Below, one piece after another: positions 1-8,437 of a DNA stretch of 64,000 nucleotides. The notes beneath the pieces are model-generated. The model was not told the DNA's origin. It did not search any database and was given only the letters and a program-made list of their open reading frames with translations. The stretch spans positions 806,001 to 870,000 of the forward strand of contig NZ_CP012109.1 in the NCBI RefSeq assembly GCF_000280925.3. Direction: 5' to 3'. The translations under genes were made by a program, and so were the position numbers. This DNA comes from Myxococcus hansupus. Lineage in GTDB: Bacteria; Myxococcota; Myxococcia; Myxococcales; Myxococcaceae. How positions within the stretch are numbered: the stretch's first letter is position 1; the number at the start of each line of letters is the position of its first letter.

Positions 1-2
1 GC

Positions 3-740
3 GTGAATGACATCGGGGTGTTGCTGCTCGCCGAGGACGCTCCGGTGACGCCGCTCGCGCTGGAGCTTGGGGCCTTGTCCTCGGACAGCGTGGGGCGGAT
101 GGCCCGCGTGGTGGGCTTCGGCTCGGATGCGCAAGGCGCCATGGGGCGCCGTCTGGGGGGCTTGTCTCGAATCACCTCGGTCAACGCGGACACGTTCTCC
201 ATCGAAGCTGCGCCCGCGATGTCGTGTGGCGGGGACAGCGGCGGACCGGTGTTCGTCTCGCAAGACGGAGTCGAGCAGCTCGCGGGCATCACGTCGTTTG
301 GAGACCTCCTCTGCACGACGGGCACGAACACGCGTGTGGACGTGCACGCGGCCTTCGTCCAGGCGGCCATCGAGGATGCCGCGCGGCGGCCGCCGGCCCG
401 GGCGCCGATGGACCCGAGGGTGGATGCGTGCGCGCAGCGGTGTGTCACGCACGCGGACTGTCCCCTGGGCATGGCGTGTGTTGCCCAGTCGGAGGACATC
501 CGGAGTTGCGCGGTAGCGGGGCTCGAGGCGGGCCGCTTCGGGGATGTGTGCACCGGTGAGCAGGAGGGGCATCCGTGCGTGAAGGCCGCGGACACCTGTC
601 GGCTGTGGCTGCCGTGCGCGGAGACGCCACCGGCCGCGGGGGGCTGTGCGGTGGTGGATGGGGCGCCGGGGCTCTTCGCGTGGGTGTTCGTGCTGCTCGC
701 GCGCCGGCGAGTCGGCGCTGAGCGCTCGCGTCGCGTCTGA
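3..740 (+). CDS. Secreted trypsin-like serine protease (S1), 5' end missing
   Basis: This is the C-terminal part of a chymotrypsin-fold (S1) protease; the reading frame is open to the window edge. The segment NDIGVLLL near residue 2 fits the catalytic-Asp strand, and SCGGDSGGPVF (about residues 74-84) is the classic loop with the nucleophile Ser. The catalytic His must lie before the window. After the protease domain come about 75 cysteine-rich residues (CAQRC, CPLGMAC), then GGC followed by a hydrophobic stretch and an Arg cluster (ARRR...RSRR). That Cys, membrane segment and Arg order resembles a MYXO-CTERM sorting tail, so I infer attachment to the cell surface. The codon shown as the start is probably internal. 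Family call is confident; substrate unknown. Confidence 0.85.
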   Translation: MNDIGVLLLAEDAPVTPLALELGALSSDSVGRMARVVGFGSDAQGAMGRRLGGLSRITSVNADTFSIEAAPAMSCGGDSGGPVFVSQDGVEQLAGITSFGDLLCTTGTNTRVDVHAAFVQAAIEDAARRPPARAPMDPRVDACAQRCVTHADCPLGMACVAQSEDIRSCAVAGLEAGRFGDVCTGEQEGHPCVKAADTCRLWLPCAETPPAAGGCAVVDGAPGLFAWVFVLLARRRVGAERSRRV

Positions 741-850
741 CTTCCGGAGCGCGGCGCACGTTCAAGGCGCCGAATGGGAACGCGCCTGCCGGGATGCGGG
801 GCGAGCGTCCGGCGCGCCCAGGAGACCTGCCGACCCACCCCCTGGTGCAT

Positions 851-872
851 TGTTTAACTGGGTGGTTTAATA
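851..872. promoter_or_regulatory. Imperfect inverted repeat upstream of ArsR-type gene
   Basis: An AT-rich island in GC-rich DNA carries TTTAAC and GTTTAA half-sites about 6 nt apart, ending 17 nt before the ArsR start codon. ArsR regulators commonly bind imperfect palindromes overlapping their own promoter, so this is a candidate autoregulatory operator. Seen: the half-sites and position. Inferred: the function. Confidence 0.35.
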
Positions 873-888
873 TGGGGTGGAGGTCCTC

Positions 889-1263
889 ATGGTCAGCCCC
901 ACGATTCAGCAGCGCTCCGAGCAGCTCGACGCGGTCTTCCACGCGCTCTCCGACCCGACGCGGCGGGAGATGCTGCGCAGCCTCTCCGCGGGTTCACGGA
1001 GCATTGGCGAACTGGCGGCCCCCTTCAGCATGTCGTTCGCGGGAGCGTCCAAGCACGTCAAGGCGCTGGAGCGCGCGGGGCTCGTTCACAGGACGGTGGA
1101 GGGGCGCACGCACCGGTGCAGCCTCGCGCCCGAGCCCCTGGCGAGCGCGCTCGACTGGCTGCGCTTCTACGAGCGTTTCTGGAACGACCGTCTCGATGCG
1201 TTGGAGCAAGCGCTCCGCAAACCGGAGCGTGGCAGCTCCAGGAAGGGAGAACGTCATGAGTGA
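889..1263 (+). CDS. ArsR-family winged-helix transcriptional regulator
   Basis: A 124-residue ArsR/SmtB-type DNA-binding protein. The motif FHALSDPTRREMLRSL near the N-terminus and SFAGASKHVKALERAGLV (recognition helix and wing entry) are typical of the metal-independent branch usually paired with SRPBCC or glyoxalase genes; there are no CxC metal-binding cysteines. ATG 889 is preferred over upstream GTG 877 because GGAGGT at 879-884 sits 4 nt before it. Its stop overlaps the next gene by 8 nt, so the two are very likely co-transcribed and translationally coupled. The regulator probably controls its own operon through the repeat at 851-872. Confidence 0.88.
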   Translation: MVSPTIQQRSEQLDAVFHALSDPTRREMLRSLSAGSRSIGELAAPFSMSFAGASKHVKALERAGLVHRTVEGRTHRCSLAPEPLASALDWLRFYERFWNDRLDALEQALRKPERGSSRKGERHE

Positions 1264-1678
1264 GGTCCGCATGCGGCCCGCCGTCCACATCATCACGCTG
1301 GGCGTGGATGACTTGAAGCGCGCGCTCGCCTTCTACCGGGAGGGCTTGGGGTGGACCGCGCCCGAGCTGGGAGAAGGGGAGGACCATGTGGCGCTCCCGC
1401 TCCAGGGCAACCTGTCGCTGGTGTTGTTCCCTCGCGGAGCGCTGGCGAAGGCGGGACGTCAGCCGGTGTCCACGAAGGGCCCACCGGCCGTCGTCCTGTC
1501 GCATGCGACGCCCACCCGCGAGGAGGTGGACGCCATCCTCCGGCGAGCGCAGGCGGCGGGCGGCACCGTGCCCGTTCCCGCCAGCGAGCAGCCCTGGGGC
1601 TACTTCGGCTACTTCGCGGACCTGGATGGGCACCTTTGGGAGGTGCTCTGTCATCCAGAACTCGCCGCCGGCGCGTAG
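1256..1678 (+). CDS. VOC/glyoxalase-bleomycin resistance fold protein
   Basis: A 140-residue vicinal-oxygen-chelate protein with the paired beta-alpha-beta-beta-beta modules: ITLGVDDLKRALAFYREGLGW opens the first, and YFADLDGHLWEVLCHP closes the second. The final DxDGHxWEV strand carries the usual metal-site glutamate. Members are lyases, dioxygenases or antibiotic-binding proteins, and substrate cannot be read from sequence. It overlaps the ArsR gene by 8 nt, suggesting the regulator responds to whatever this protein acts on. ATG 1256 is the first plausible start. Confidence 0.82.
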   Translation: MSEVRMRPAVHIITLGVDDLKRALAFYREGLGWTAPELGEGEDHVALPLQGNLSLVLFPRGALAKAGRQPVSTKGPPAVVLSHATPTREEVDAILRRAQAAGGTVPVPASEQPWGYFGYFADLDGHLWEVLCHPELAAGA

Positions 1679-1724
1679 CCGTGCGGTGGACCTCGTTCCG
1701 GGTTGCTCGTGCGCTCGCGTTGCG

Positions 1725-1964
1725 TCATCCCCCCTTGGGCCGCGTGCCCCACAGGCGCTTCAACAGGTGACGTGGCCAGAAGAACAGGGCCATTCCGGTC
1801 AGGACGAGGAAGAGGATGACGAAGGGCAGCAGCAGCACGCCACCCATGAAGCCGGCCGCCATTCCGCCCAGGCCCCACAGCAGGCCGTGGGGAAAGCCGA
1901 GGACGGCGCCAATGAGGGTGCCGACCACCGCGCCCGCGAGGATGCAGGGCTCGATGAGGTTCAC
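1725..1964 (-). CDS. Small two-segment membrane protein
   Basis: A 79-residue glycine-rich hydrophobic protein. Residues about 7-38 and 41-65 form two membrane segments (GAVVGTLIGAVLGF and LLPFVILFLVLTGMALFF), followed by a basic tail (RHLLKRLWGTRPK) that would stay cytoplasmic. I recognise no family and infer no function. It is divergent from the dehydrogenase at 2013 with 48 nt between starts and convergent with the glyoxalase gene. Hydrophobic composition and a positive-inside tail support a real gene. Confidence 0.6.
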   Translation of the reverse strand: MNLIEPCILAGAVVGTLIGAVLGFPHGLLWGLGGMAAGFMGGVLLLPFVILFLVLTGMALFFWPRHLLKRLWGTRPKGG

Positions 1965-2012
1965 GCTTCGCTCCCGCGTGGATGCACGTCACGGGCTCGA
2001 GTGGGAGCGCGC

Positions 2013-2837
2013 ATGAGCAAGTCGCGACGCAAGGTGGTCTTCATCACGGGCGCATCCTCTGGAATCGGTCAGGCGTGCGCGGAGCTCCTGGGCGCGAGCG
2101 GACACACCGTCCATGGTACCAGCCGTCACCCTCGGGCGAATGGTGCGCACCACCGGATGACCGTGCTGGACGTCACGGACGAGGCGTCCGTGCAACGCGC
2201 CGTGGCATCGGTGCTCGCGGCCGAGGGCCGGCTCGATGTGGTGGTGAACTGCGCGGGATTCGTGTTGGCGGGCGCCGTGGAGGACGTGTCCGTCGAAGAG
2301 GCCCAGCGGCAGATGGACACCAACTTCTTCGGGGTGTTGCGCGTGTGTCGGGCGGTGCTGCCCGCGATGCGCGCGCAGCGCTCCGGCCTCATCGTCAACA
2401 TCAGCTCGATGGGTGGGGCCGCGGGGCTTCCCTTTCAAGGCCTCTACAGCGCCAGCAAGTTCGCGTTGGAGGGCATGACGGAGAGTCTCCGGCAGGAGGT
2501 GGCCGCCTTCGGCATCGAGGCCACGCTGCTGCAGCCCGGAGACGTCCGCACCAACGTGCGCCAGTACCGGGAGCGCGCCCGGCAGTCCGGCCCCGGGTCC
2601 GCGTACAAGGAGGCCTTCGAGCGCGTCATGAACGTGGTGGAGTCCGGGGAAGGCGCGGGCATCGCTCCCGAGCAGGTCGCACGGAAGGTCCTGTCCCTGG
2701 TGGAGCGCGAGCGCGTGGACGTGCGCTACTCGGTGGGGCACCTGGCGCAGCGCGCCGCCCTGGTGTCGAAACGCCTGCTGCCCGCGCGTACCTTCGAGCA
2801 CATCGTGATGGCGCTTCACGGGCTGTCGCGGCGTTGA
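2013..2837 (+). CDS. Short-chain dehydrogenase/reductase (SDR)
   Basis: A 274-residue classical SDR. It has the Rossmann cofactor motif TGASSGIG (residues about 11-18), NCAG in strand 4, a catalytic Ser in ISSMGGAAG and the YSASK catalytic pair, followed by EVAAFGIEATLLQPGDVRT. The C-terminal extension of about 80 residues resembles the oxidoreductases that act on lipid or steroid-like ketones, but the substrate is not determinable. ATG 2013 was chosen because homology begins directly after it. It is probably a single gene; the next strong feature downstream is a 5-bp inverted repeat at 2867. Confidence 0.9.
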   Translation: MSKSRRKVVFITGASSGIGQACAELLGASGHTVHGTSRHPRANGAHHRMTVLDVTDEASVQRAVASVLAAEGRLDVVVNCAGFVLAGAVEDVSVEEAQRQMDTNFFGVLRVCRAVLPAMRAQRSGLIVNISSMGGAAGLPFQGLYSASKFALEGMTESLRQEVAAFGIEATLLQPGDVRTNVRQYRERARQSGPGSAYKEAFERVMNVVESGEGAGIAPEQVARKVLSLVERERVDVRYSVGHLAQRAALVSKRLLPARTFEHIVMALHGLSRR

Positions 2838-2866
2838 GCGACGCCGCGTGGCGGGCCGCACATTCC

Positions 2867-2882
2867 TGACATACCACTGTCA
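2867..2882. promoter_or_regulatory. Short perfect inverted repeat TGACA-N6-TGTCA
   Basis: A perfect 5-bp inverted repeat with 6-nt spacer between the SDR gene and the disrupted winged-helix gene. It is too short for a terminator and there is no T-run. A transcription-factor site is possible, but there is no second copy nearby. Confidence 0.25.
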
Positions 2883-2954
2883 GAGGCGGCTCGCAGGATG
2901 GCGTCCACGTAGCCCCTGGGGTCTCCAGACCTGGGGCTGCGCATCCACCCCCAG

Positions 2955-4252
2955 GTGCCACCCAACATGATTCCCTTCCTGATGTTGTTGCCGATGCTCG
3001 TCCCCACGGGTGTCAATCGTGGACGCTCCAGCAAGGCACGTGCGGCGCGGGCGCTGAGTCCGGTTCCCCCGCCCTCGGAAGCATCCGGGAAGGATGTCCC
3101 CGTCACGAAGCCTCCGGTCCGCGCCTCCTCACGGCGGCGCGGTCTGCCAGCCCAGGTCCTCAGCCAACGGGCGCTCAACCGGGCGCTGCTCCAACGGCAA
3201 GGGTTGTCGCAGCGCTCTCGGGCCGGCGTGGCGGAGACGCTGGAGCGCCTGATGGGGCTTCAGGCCCAAGCGACGCATGCTCCCTACGGCGCGCTGTGGA
3301 CGCGGCTGGAGGGCTTCAAGCCCGAGGCGCTGACCCGCCTCATCACCGAACGTCAGGTGGTTCGCGCCGGGATGATGCGTGGGACGCTGCACCTGGTGAC
3401 CGCGCGGGACTGCCTCGCGCTGCGGCCCGTGCTGCAACCCGCGCTGGACCGGGGGATGAAGCACGCCACCTTCCGCAAGCAGTTGGAGGGCGTGGACGCC
3501 CGTGCGCTGGTGGCCGAGGGCAGGGCGCTGCTGGCGGCCCGTCCCAGTCCTCGGGGGGGCTGGGTCAGCGGCTCCAGCAGAAGTGGCCGGGGCATGACGC
3601 GAACGCCCTGAGCATGGGGTTCTCCAGCCTGGAGCCGACCGTCGTGGTGCCGCCCTGTGGAACGTGGGGCCATGGCGAGCGGATGGCCTACACCACGGCG
3701 GAGTCCTGGCTCGGCCAGCGCTTCGAACCGGCCGGGCCCCCGGACGCGCTGGTGATGCGCTACCTCGCCGCGTTCGGTCCCGCGAGCGTCAGGGACCTCC
3801 AGGCCTGGTCGGGGCTGCCGCGCATGGGCGCTGTCCTGGAGCGGCTGCGGCCCGCGCTGCGCACCTTCCGCGACGAGCACGGCGCGGAGTTGTTCGACGT
3901 CCCCGGCGCTCGGCGGCCCGACCCGGACGCGCCCGCGCCGGTTCGCTTCCTGTCGGAGTTCGACAGCGTCTTGCTGGCCCACGCGGACCGCACACGCATC
4001 CTCTCCGAGGCCGCCCGCAGGCGCGTCTTCACCGTCAATGGCATCGTTCGCGCCACCATCCTCGTGGAGGGCTTCGTCCAGGGCACCTGGCGCATCGAAC
4101 GGCAGCGGGGCACCGCGACGTTGTGCATCGACCCCTTCACGCGGCTGTCGCGGGAGACGCGCGGCGCGCTGACGGACGAGGGCGCACGGCTGCTCGGCTT
4201 CGCGGCCGAGGATGCCCGGCGCACCGACATACGCTTCGGCCGCGCGGGCTGA
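2955..4252 (+). pseudogene. Winged-helix DNA-binding domain protein (HTH_42-like), frameshifted
   Basis: Two adjacent frames together encode one protein of the winged helix DNA-binding domain family (HTH_42 type, including the AlkX/YcaQ-like group). The first part ends at 3611 and holds LSQRALNRALLQRQGL, MMRGTLHLVTARDCLALRP and AEGRALLAARPSPRG. The second runs to 4252 with GLGQRLQQKWPGHDANAL, GPASVRDLQAWSGL, RFLSEFDSVLLAH and FVQGTWRIERQRG. The switch falls at the G7 tract 3553-3559; one extra G would restore the frame. It is a frameshifted pseudogene, a sequencing error in a homopolymer, or a slippage site. The start is unclear: the ATG at 2955 adds about 50 unconserved residues and no ribosome-binding site stands out. 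Confidence 0.7.
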
Positions 4253-4393
4253 TGGCGCCAAGCGCGGTCTTCTCGACCCTGCCCCCCTGCAAGACGGCCG
4301 CGTCCCAACAAAACGCCATTTAGCTTTAAATCGTGATTTCCTGGTGATATCCGGCGCCCTCTTTCCCGATTCGGGAGTCTGGAGGCGCGTCGC

Positions 4394-5710
4394 ATGGCTC
4401 AGGGACACACCGTGGTGGCGGGGCGAAGCTGGGTGTTGGCGTTGGGATTGGGCGGTCTGTTGTCGGGACTGGCGGCGTGCGCGCCGTCCCCGGAGGTGGT
4501 CCCCTCGGAGCGGGAATCCCAGGCGCAGGGGCTGGCGGCGCCCATTGGCCGGAACATCGCGCTGAGGGCCTGTTCGACGCAGCAGTTCGTGTCCGCGGAC
4601 CAGAACCTGGCCAACACGGCGCTGGTGGCGAACCGGGCCACGGCGCAGGGCTGGGAGCAGTTCCAGGTGGTGGACGCGGGCGGCGGCACCGTCGCGCTGC
4701 GCTCCGTGTCGACGGGCCTGTTCGTGTCGGCGGACACCAACCTGGGCGGGCAGCTCGTCGCCAACCGGAACGCCATCCAGGACTGGGAGCGGTTCGAGTG
4801 GGTGGAGTTCGGCGGTGACTCCGTGGGCCTGAAGGCGCGCAGCAACGGCTTGTTCGTGTCGGCGGACACGAGCCTGGGCGCGTCCGGGCCGCTGTACGCC
4901 AACCGGGCGGCGGCGGGGTGCTGGGAGTCCTTCTCCGTCAGCGTCATCGGCGGAGGTGGGGGCGGCTGGGTCGAGGTCTGGCGGGACGACTTCGACGGCA
5001 ACAGCATCAACCCGGCGAACTGGTTCGCCAACACCGGCGTCCACGTGAACAGCGAGCAGCAGAACTACACGACGTCGCCGCGGAACATCCAGGTGAGCAA
5101 CGGCACGCTGAAGCTCATCGCGCGCCACGAGTCGAGCAACGGCTATCCGTTCACGTCGGGCCGCCTGGAGAGCGCGGGCAAGCGCGAGTTCGGGCACGGC
5201 AAGGTGGAAGCGCGCATCAAGATGCCGGTGGGGCCGGGCCTGTGGCCGGCGTTCTGGATGCTCGGCAACAACATCGGACAGGTCGGCTGGCCCGAGTGCG
5301 GTGAGCTCGACATCATGGAGAACGTTGGCTATGCGGATTGGACGTCGGGCGCGCTGCATGGCCCGGGCTACTCCGGCGACACGCCCATCAACCAGCGCTT
5401 CCACCCCAGCTCTCCGGTGAGTGACTGGCACGTCTACGCCACGGAGTTCTCGTCCCAGGACGTCAAGTGGCTCATCGACGGCGTCGTGGTGAAGACGGTG
5501 ACGCGCGCCGAGGTCGAGCGCTACGGCCGCTGGGTCTATGACCGGCCCTACTTCATCATCCTGAACCTCGCGGTGGGCGGCACCTATCCGTTCGGCCTCA
5601 ACGGCGCGAGGACGCCGTCCTTCGGCGTGCCGCAGTCCACGCTGGACCACATCCGCAACACGGCGCCCGCGTTGGAAGTCGACTGGGTTCGCTACTCCCA
5701 GTGGCAGTGA
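4394..5710 (+). CDS. GH16 glycoside hydrolase lipoprotein with fascin-like repeats
   Basis: A 438-residue endo-beta-glucanase-type enzyme. Residues 1-32 are a lipoprotein signal ending in the lipobox LAAC. Residues about 52-185 hold three copies of a roughly 44-residue beta-trefoil repeat (LFVSADTNLGG...VANR...DWERFE), a fascin-like module probably used for carbohydrate or surface binding. Residues about 192-438 are the GH16 jelly roll, with the catalytic signature ELDIME (nucleophile E304, D306, acid/base E309), an FWML strand and a final EVDWVRYSQW strand. GH16 enzymes cleave beta-1,3/1,4-glucans, agarose or carrageenan; the specificity here is not readable. The GH18 gene follows after 26 nt, so the two probably form an operon for degrading polysaccharide of prey or fungal walls. 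Confidence 0.92.
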   Translation: MAQGHTVVAGRSWVLALGLGGLLSGLAACAPSPEVVPSERESQAQGLAAPIGRNIALRACSTQQFVSADQNLANTALVANRATAQGWEQFQVVDAGGGTVALRSVSTGLFVSADTNLGGQLVANRNAIQDWERFEWVEFGGDSVGLKARSNGLFVSADTSLGASGPLYANRAAAGCWESFSVSVIGGGGGGWVEVWRDDFDGNSINPANWFANTGVHVNSEQQNYTTSPRNIQVSNGTLKLIARHESSNGYPFTSGRLESAGKREFGHGKVEARIKMPVGPGLWPAFWMLGNNIGQVGWPECGELDIMENVGYADWTSGALHGPGYSGDTPINQRFHPSSPVSDWHVYATEFSSQDVKWLIDGVVVKTVTRAEVERYGRWVYDRPYFIILNLAVGGTYPFGLNGARTPSFGVPQSTLDHIRNTAPALEVDWVRYSQWQ

Positions 5711-5736
5711 CTCGGCACGGAAACGAGGACTCCGTC

Positions 5737-7158
5737 ATGCGAAAAGACATCGTCTCCATCAAGTCCCTGGCCCTGGCGGCCGCGTGTGTCTCCACCCTGT
5801 TGGCCTGCTCCGGCGCACCGGACGAGGCGGCAGTGGAGGCAGATTCCGTCGAGAGCACCGAGCGCGCGGCCCTGGCCACGCGGGTGGTGGGCTACCTGCC
5901 GACGTGGGCGGGTGACGTCAACACGCTCCAGTACGACAAGCTCACGCACATCAACTACGCCTTCGCGCTGCCCACGCCGCAGGGCGGACTCACCGGGGTG
6001 AGCAGCAATGACGCGCGGCTGCGCTCGCTGGTGCAGACGGCGCATGCGCGCGGCGTGAAGGTGCTCATCGCCGTGGGCGGTTGGAACAACGGCGACGACA
6101 GCGCCTTCGAGCAGCTTGCCGCCAACGCCTCCACGCGCACCGCGTTCGTGAACAACCTCATCCAGTTCGTCAACGCCACGGGGTTGGACGGCGTGGACCT
6201 GGATTGGGAGTACCCGGACCCGGGCGCGTCGGCGCAGAACTTCGCGGCGCTGGTGCGCGAGCTGGGCGCGGCGCTCCGTGCGCGCGGGAAGCTGCTCACC
6301 GCGGCGGTCATCGCGAACGGCTACTACGGCGAGGGCATCCCCACGTCGACGTTCAGCGACTTCGACTTCCTGAACATCATGGCGTACGACGGCGGCCATC
6401 CGCATTCGACGTACGACTTCGCCGTCCAGTCGCTCAACTACTGGGTGAACCGCGGGCTGCCGCGCTCGAAGGCGGTGCTGGGTGTGCCCTTCTACGGGCG
6501 CTCGCCGTCGTCCTACGTGGCCTACTCGGAGTTGGTGCGCCGGGATTCCCAGGCGCCGCACAAGGACTGGGTGGGCGACGTGCAGTACAACGGCATCGCC
6601 ACCATCCAGGCGAAGTCGCGGCTGGCGCTCCAGCAGGGCGGCGGGGTGATGATCTGGGAGCTGTCCCAGGACACGCAGGGCGCCACGTCGCTGCTGAGCG
6701 CCATCGCACAGGTGGTGCAGACGCCCGGCGGTGGCAACGTGTACCGGCTGGTGAACAAGCTGACCGGCAAGTGCGTGGACATCGACGGTCCGAGCACGGC
6801 CGATGGCGCGAACATCCACCAGTGGGCCTGCCACACCGGAACGAGCCAGCAGTGGACGATGGAGCCCACCGACAACGGCTACGTCCGCTTCGTCTCCCGG
6901 CACAGTGGGAAGGCGCTGGACGTCCGGGACGTGAGCACCGCGGATGGGGCCCGGCTCCAGCAGTGGAGCTACTCGGGCGGCGGCAACCAGCAGTTCAGGG
7001 CCGTCGCGCTGGGCAATGGCTTCCACCGGCTGGAGGCGCGCCACAGCGGCAAGGTGCTGGACGTGGCCAACTGCTGGACCAGCGGTGACGGCGCGGCCGT
7101 GCAGCAGTGGGTGTGGTCCAACAACGATTGTCAGCAGTTCCGGCTCGAGCAGCGCTAG
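5737..7158 (+). CDS. GH18 chitinase lipoprotein with ricin-type lectin domain
   Basis: A 473-residue chitinase-like enzyme. The start ATG 5737 gives a lipoprotein signal with lipobox LLAC; the longer frame from 5701 lacks a signal start. The GH18 barrel spans residues about 50-325, with INYAFALP, VLIAVGGWNNG, the catalytic DGVDLDWEYP (D154, D156, E158), NIMAYD and MIWELSQDT. The C-terminal 130 residues form a ricin B/CBM13 beta-trefoil with three CVDIDG/ALDVRD/VLDVAN and QQW or QQF repeats. Family knowledge: GH18 cleaves chitin or peptidoglycan-like GlcNAc polymers by substrate-assisted catalysis. It follows the GH16 gene by 26 nt and ends at a strong hairpin, supporting a two-gene lytic operon. 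Confidence 0.94.
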   Translation: MRKDIVSIKSLALAAACVSTLLACSGAPDEAAVEADSVESTERAALATRVVGYLPTWAGDVNTLQYDKLTHINYAFALPTPQGGLTGVSSNDARLRSLVQTAHARGVKVLIAVGGWNNGDDSAFEQLAANASTRTAFVNNLIQFVNATGLDGVDLDWEYPDPGASAQNFAALVRELGAALRARGKLLTAAVIANGYYGEGIPTSTFSDFDFLNIMAYDGGHPHSTYDFAVQSLNYWVNRGLPRSKAVLGVPFYGRSPSSYVAYSELVRRDSQAPHKDWVGDVQYNGIATIQAKSRLALQQGGGVMIWELSQDTQGATSLLSAIAQVVQTPGGGNVYRLVNKLTGKCVDIDGPSTADGANIHQWACHTGTSQQWTMEPTDNGYVRFVSRHSGKALDVRDVSTADGARLQQWSYSGGGNQQFRAVALGNGFHRLEARHSGKVLDVANCWTSGDGAAVQQWVWSNNDCQQFRLEQR

Positions 7159-7178
7159 TCGAGTCGGTGCGGGGAGGC

Positions 7179-7208
7179 GGCGCTCCAGCCGGGCCGGGTT
7201 GGAGCGCC
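7179..7208. terminator. Bidirectional hairpin between chitinase and sigma factor
   Basis: A perfect 9-bp stem GGCGCTCCA/TGGAGCGCC with 12-nt loop lies between two convergent genes. It probably terminates both. The T-tract is weak, as is usual in such GC-rich DNA. Confidence 0.65.
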
Positions 7209-7237
7209 GTCATCTTCCCCGAGTGATGCGGTGCGGC

Positions 7238-8125
7238 TCAGGCGTTGAGCGTGGACTCGTCGACGCCGGCCTCGGCCATCAGCGTGGCCAGCGCGAGCTT
7301 GAGCTTGTCCTTCGCGCGAATCTCCAACTGACGGGCGCGCTCGCGGGAGAAGCCGAAGTGCTCGCCCAGCTCGCTGAGCGTCATCTCCGCGTCACCCATG
7401 ACGCGCTGCTCGATGATGAAGCGCTCGCGCGGGTCCAAGCGGCGCAGGGCGCGCTGCACCAGCTCGCGGGTGAGGTTGGCCTGCTGCCGGTCGGCGACCT
7501 CGTCCACCGCGGAGGCGGACTCGGACTCGACGAAGTCCAGGTGCGTGGCGTCGCCGTCCTCGCCCATGGGGGCGTCCAGGGACAGGTCGCGGCCGCCCAT
7601 GCGCTGCTCCATCTCGCGCACTTCCGAGGCCTTCACGTTCAGCTTGCGGGCAATCTCCTCGGCGTTGACGACGTTCGCGTCGCCGGCGCCCATCTTCTCC
7701 AGCTCACGGCGCGTGCGGGCCAGGCTGAAGAAGAGGCGGCGCTGCGCCTGCGTGGTGCCCAGCTTCACCAGGCTCCAGTTCTTCAGGATGCAGTTCTGGA
7801 TGTACGCGCGAATCCACCAGACGGCGTACGAGATGAGGCGGATGCCCTTGTCCGGGTCGAACTTCTGCACGGCCTTCATCAGGCCGATGTTCGCCTCCTG
7901 GATGAGGTCGGACATCTTCAAGCCGTAGGAGCGGTACTCGTAGGCGACCTTCACCACGAAGCGCAGGTTCGCCGTCACCAACTGGTGGCCCGCGGCCAAG
8001 TCTCCCGCGCGGAAGCGCCTCGACAGCTCCTGCTCCTTCGGCTGGGTGAGCAGCGGGTACTGGTTGATCTCCGACAGGTAGGTGGAGAGCGAATCAGGGG
8101 AAGCGAAGGAGTTGGAAGCCTGCAT
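7238..8125 (-). CDS. rpoH: RpoH-type (sigma-32 class) RNA polymerase sigma factor
   Basis: A 295-residue group 3 sigma factor. Region 1.2 is [15 protein letters not shown]; region 2 holds [19 protein letters not shown] and the [11 protein letters not shown] segment. Directly after it [11 protein letters not shown] matches the RpoH box that distinguishes sigma-32 proteins from housekeeping sigma. Region 4.2 carries [20 protein letters not shown]. The length fits the family. In Myxococcus several RpoH-like factors (SigB, SigC) act in development and stress; which paralogue this is cannot be settled here. It stands alone, with a 312-nt upstream leader containing an inverted repeat at 8276-8289. 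No CIRCE element was seen. Confidence 0.93.
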   Translation of the reverse strand: MQASNSFASPDSLSTYLSEINQYPLLTQPKEQELSRRFRAGDLAAGHQLVTANLRFVVKVAYEYRSYGLKMSDLIQEANIGLMKAVQKFDPDKGIRLISYAVWWIRAYIQNCILKNWSLVKLGTTQAQRRLFFSLARTRRELEKMGAGDANVVNAEEIARKLNVKASEVREMEQRMGGRDLSLDAPMGEDGDATHLDFVESESASAVDEVADRQQANLTRELVQRALRRLDPRERFIIEQRVMGDAEMTLSELGEHFGFSRERARQLEIRAKDKLKLALATLMAEAGVDESTLNA

Positions 8126-8437
8126 GGTGTCTCTCGGGGAAAAAGAGATCTGGTTGGGGGAGCCGCGATGACGCTACGGGGGTTGCCCTTTGCGACCTGC
8201 GTGCCAAGGGGCACCAGCACTGTTTCCCAATGAGTCCAGGGGTTTGCTTCCAGGCCCGGCCATGCTTAAGGCCGTAAAACGGTCGTTTTTACAGCCAGCC
8301 CCACGGAAGTCTCTTCCGAGTGTCGACAGGCCAACATGGGTCTGGGCCCTGGGGGCGGACAGTCTCTTGCGGGCAAGCGGGGCCCCGCATGAGGGCTCGC
8401 TGTTTCTTGCTCAGCGCGTCATCGCCACCTTGAGGGG
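8126..8437. other. Gene-free stretch: divergent promoter region
   Basis: No credible coding sequence. It holds the promoters of the sigma factor (minus) and of the membrane protein at 8438 (plus). A purine-rich GAGAGA lies just before the sigma start on the minus strand. The only striking element is the AT-rich palindrome at 8276-8289. Confidence 0.6.
8276..8289. promoter_or_regulatory. Palindrome AAAACG-GT-CGTTTT upstream of rpoH
   Basis: A perfect 6-bp inverted repeat with 2-nt spacer, 151 nt upstream of the sigma start, in an AT-rich patch that is conspicuous in this genome. A regulator-binding site for the divergent promoters is the simplest reading; no known box is matched. Confidence 0.35.

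Noticed and set aside
3353-5650. 765-codon minus-strand frame opposite the winged-helix and GH16 genes
   Set aside because: Arg/Pro/His-rich product without domains; it mirrors the high-GC third-position bias of the real plus-strand genes.
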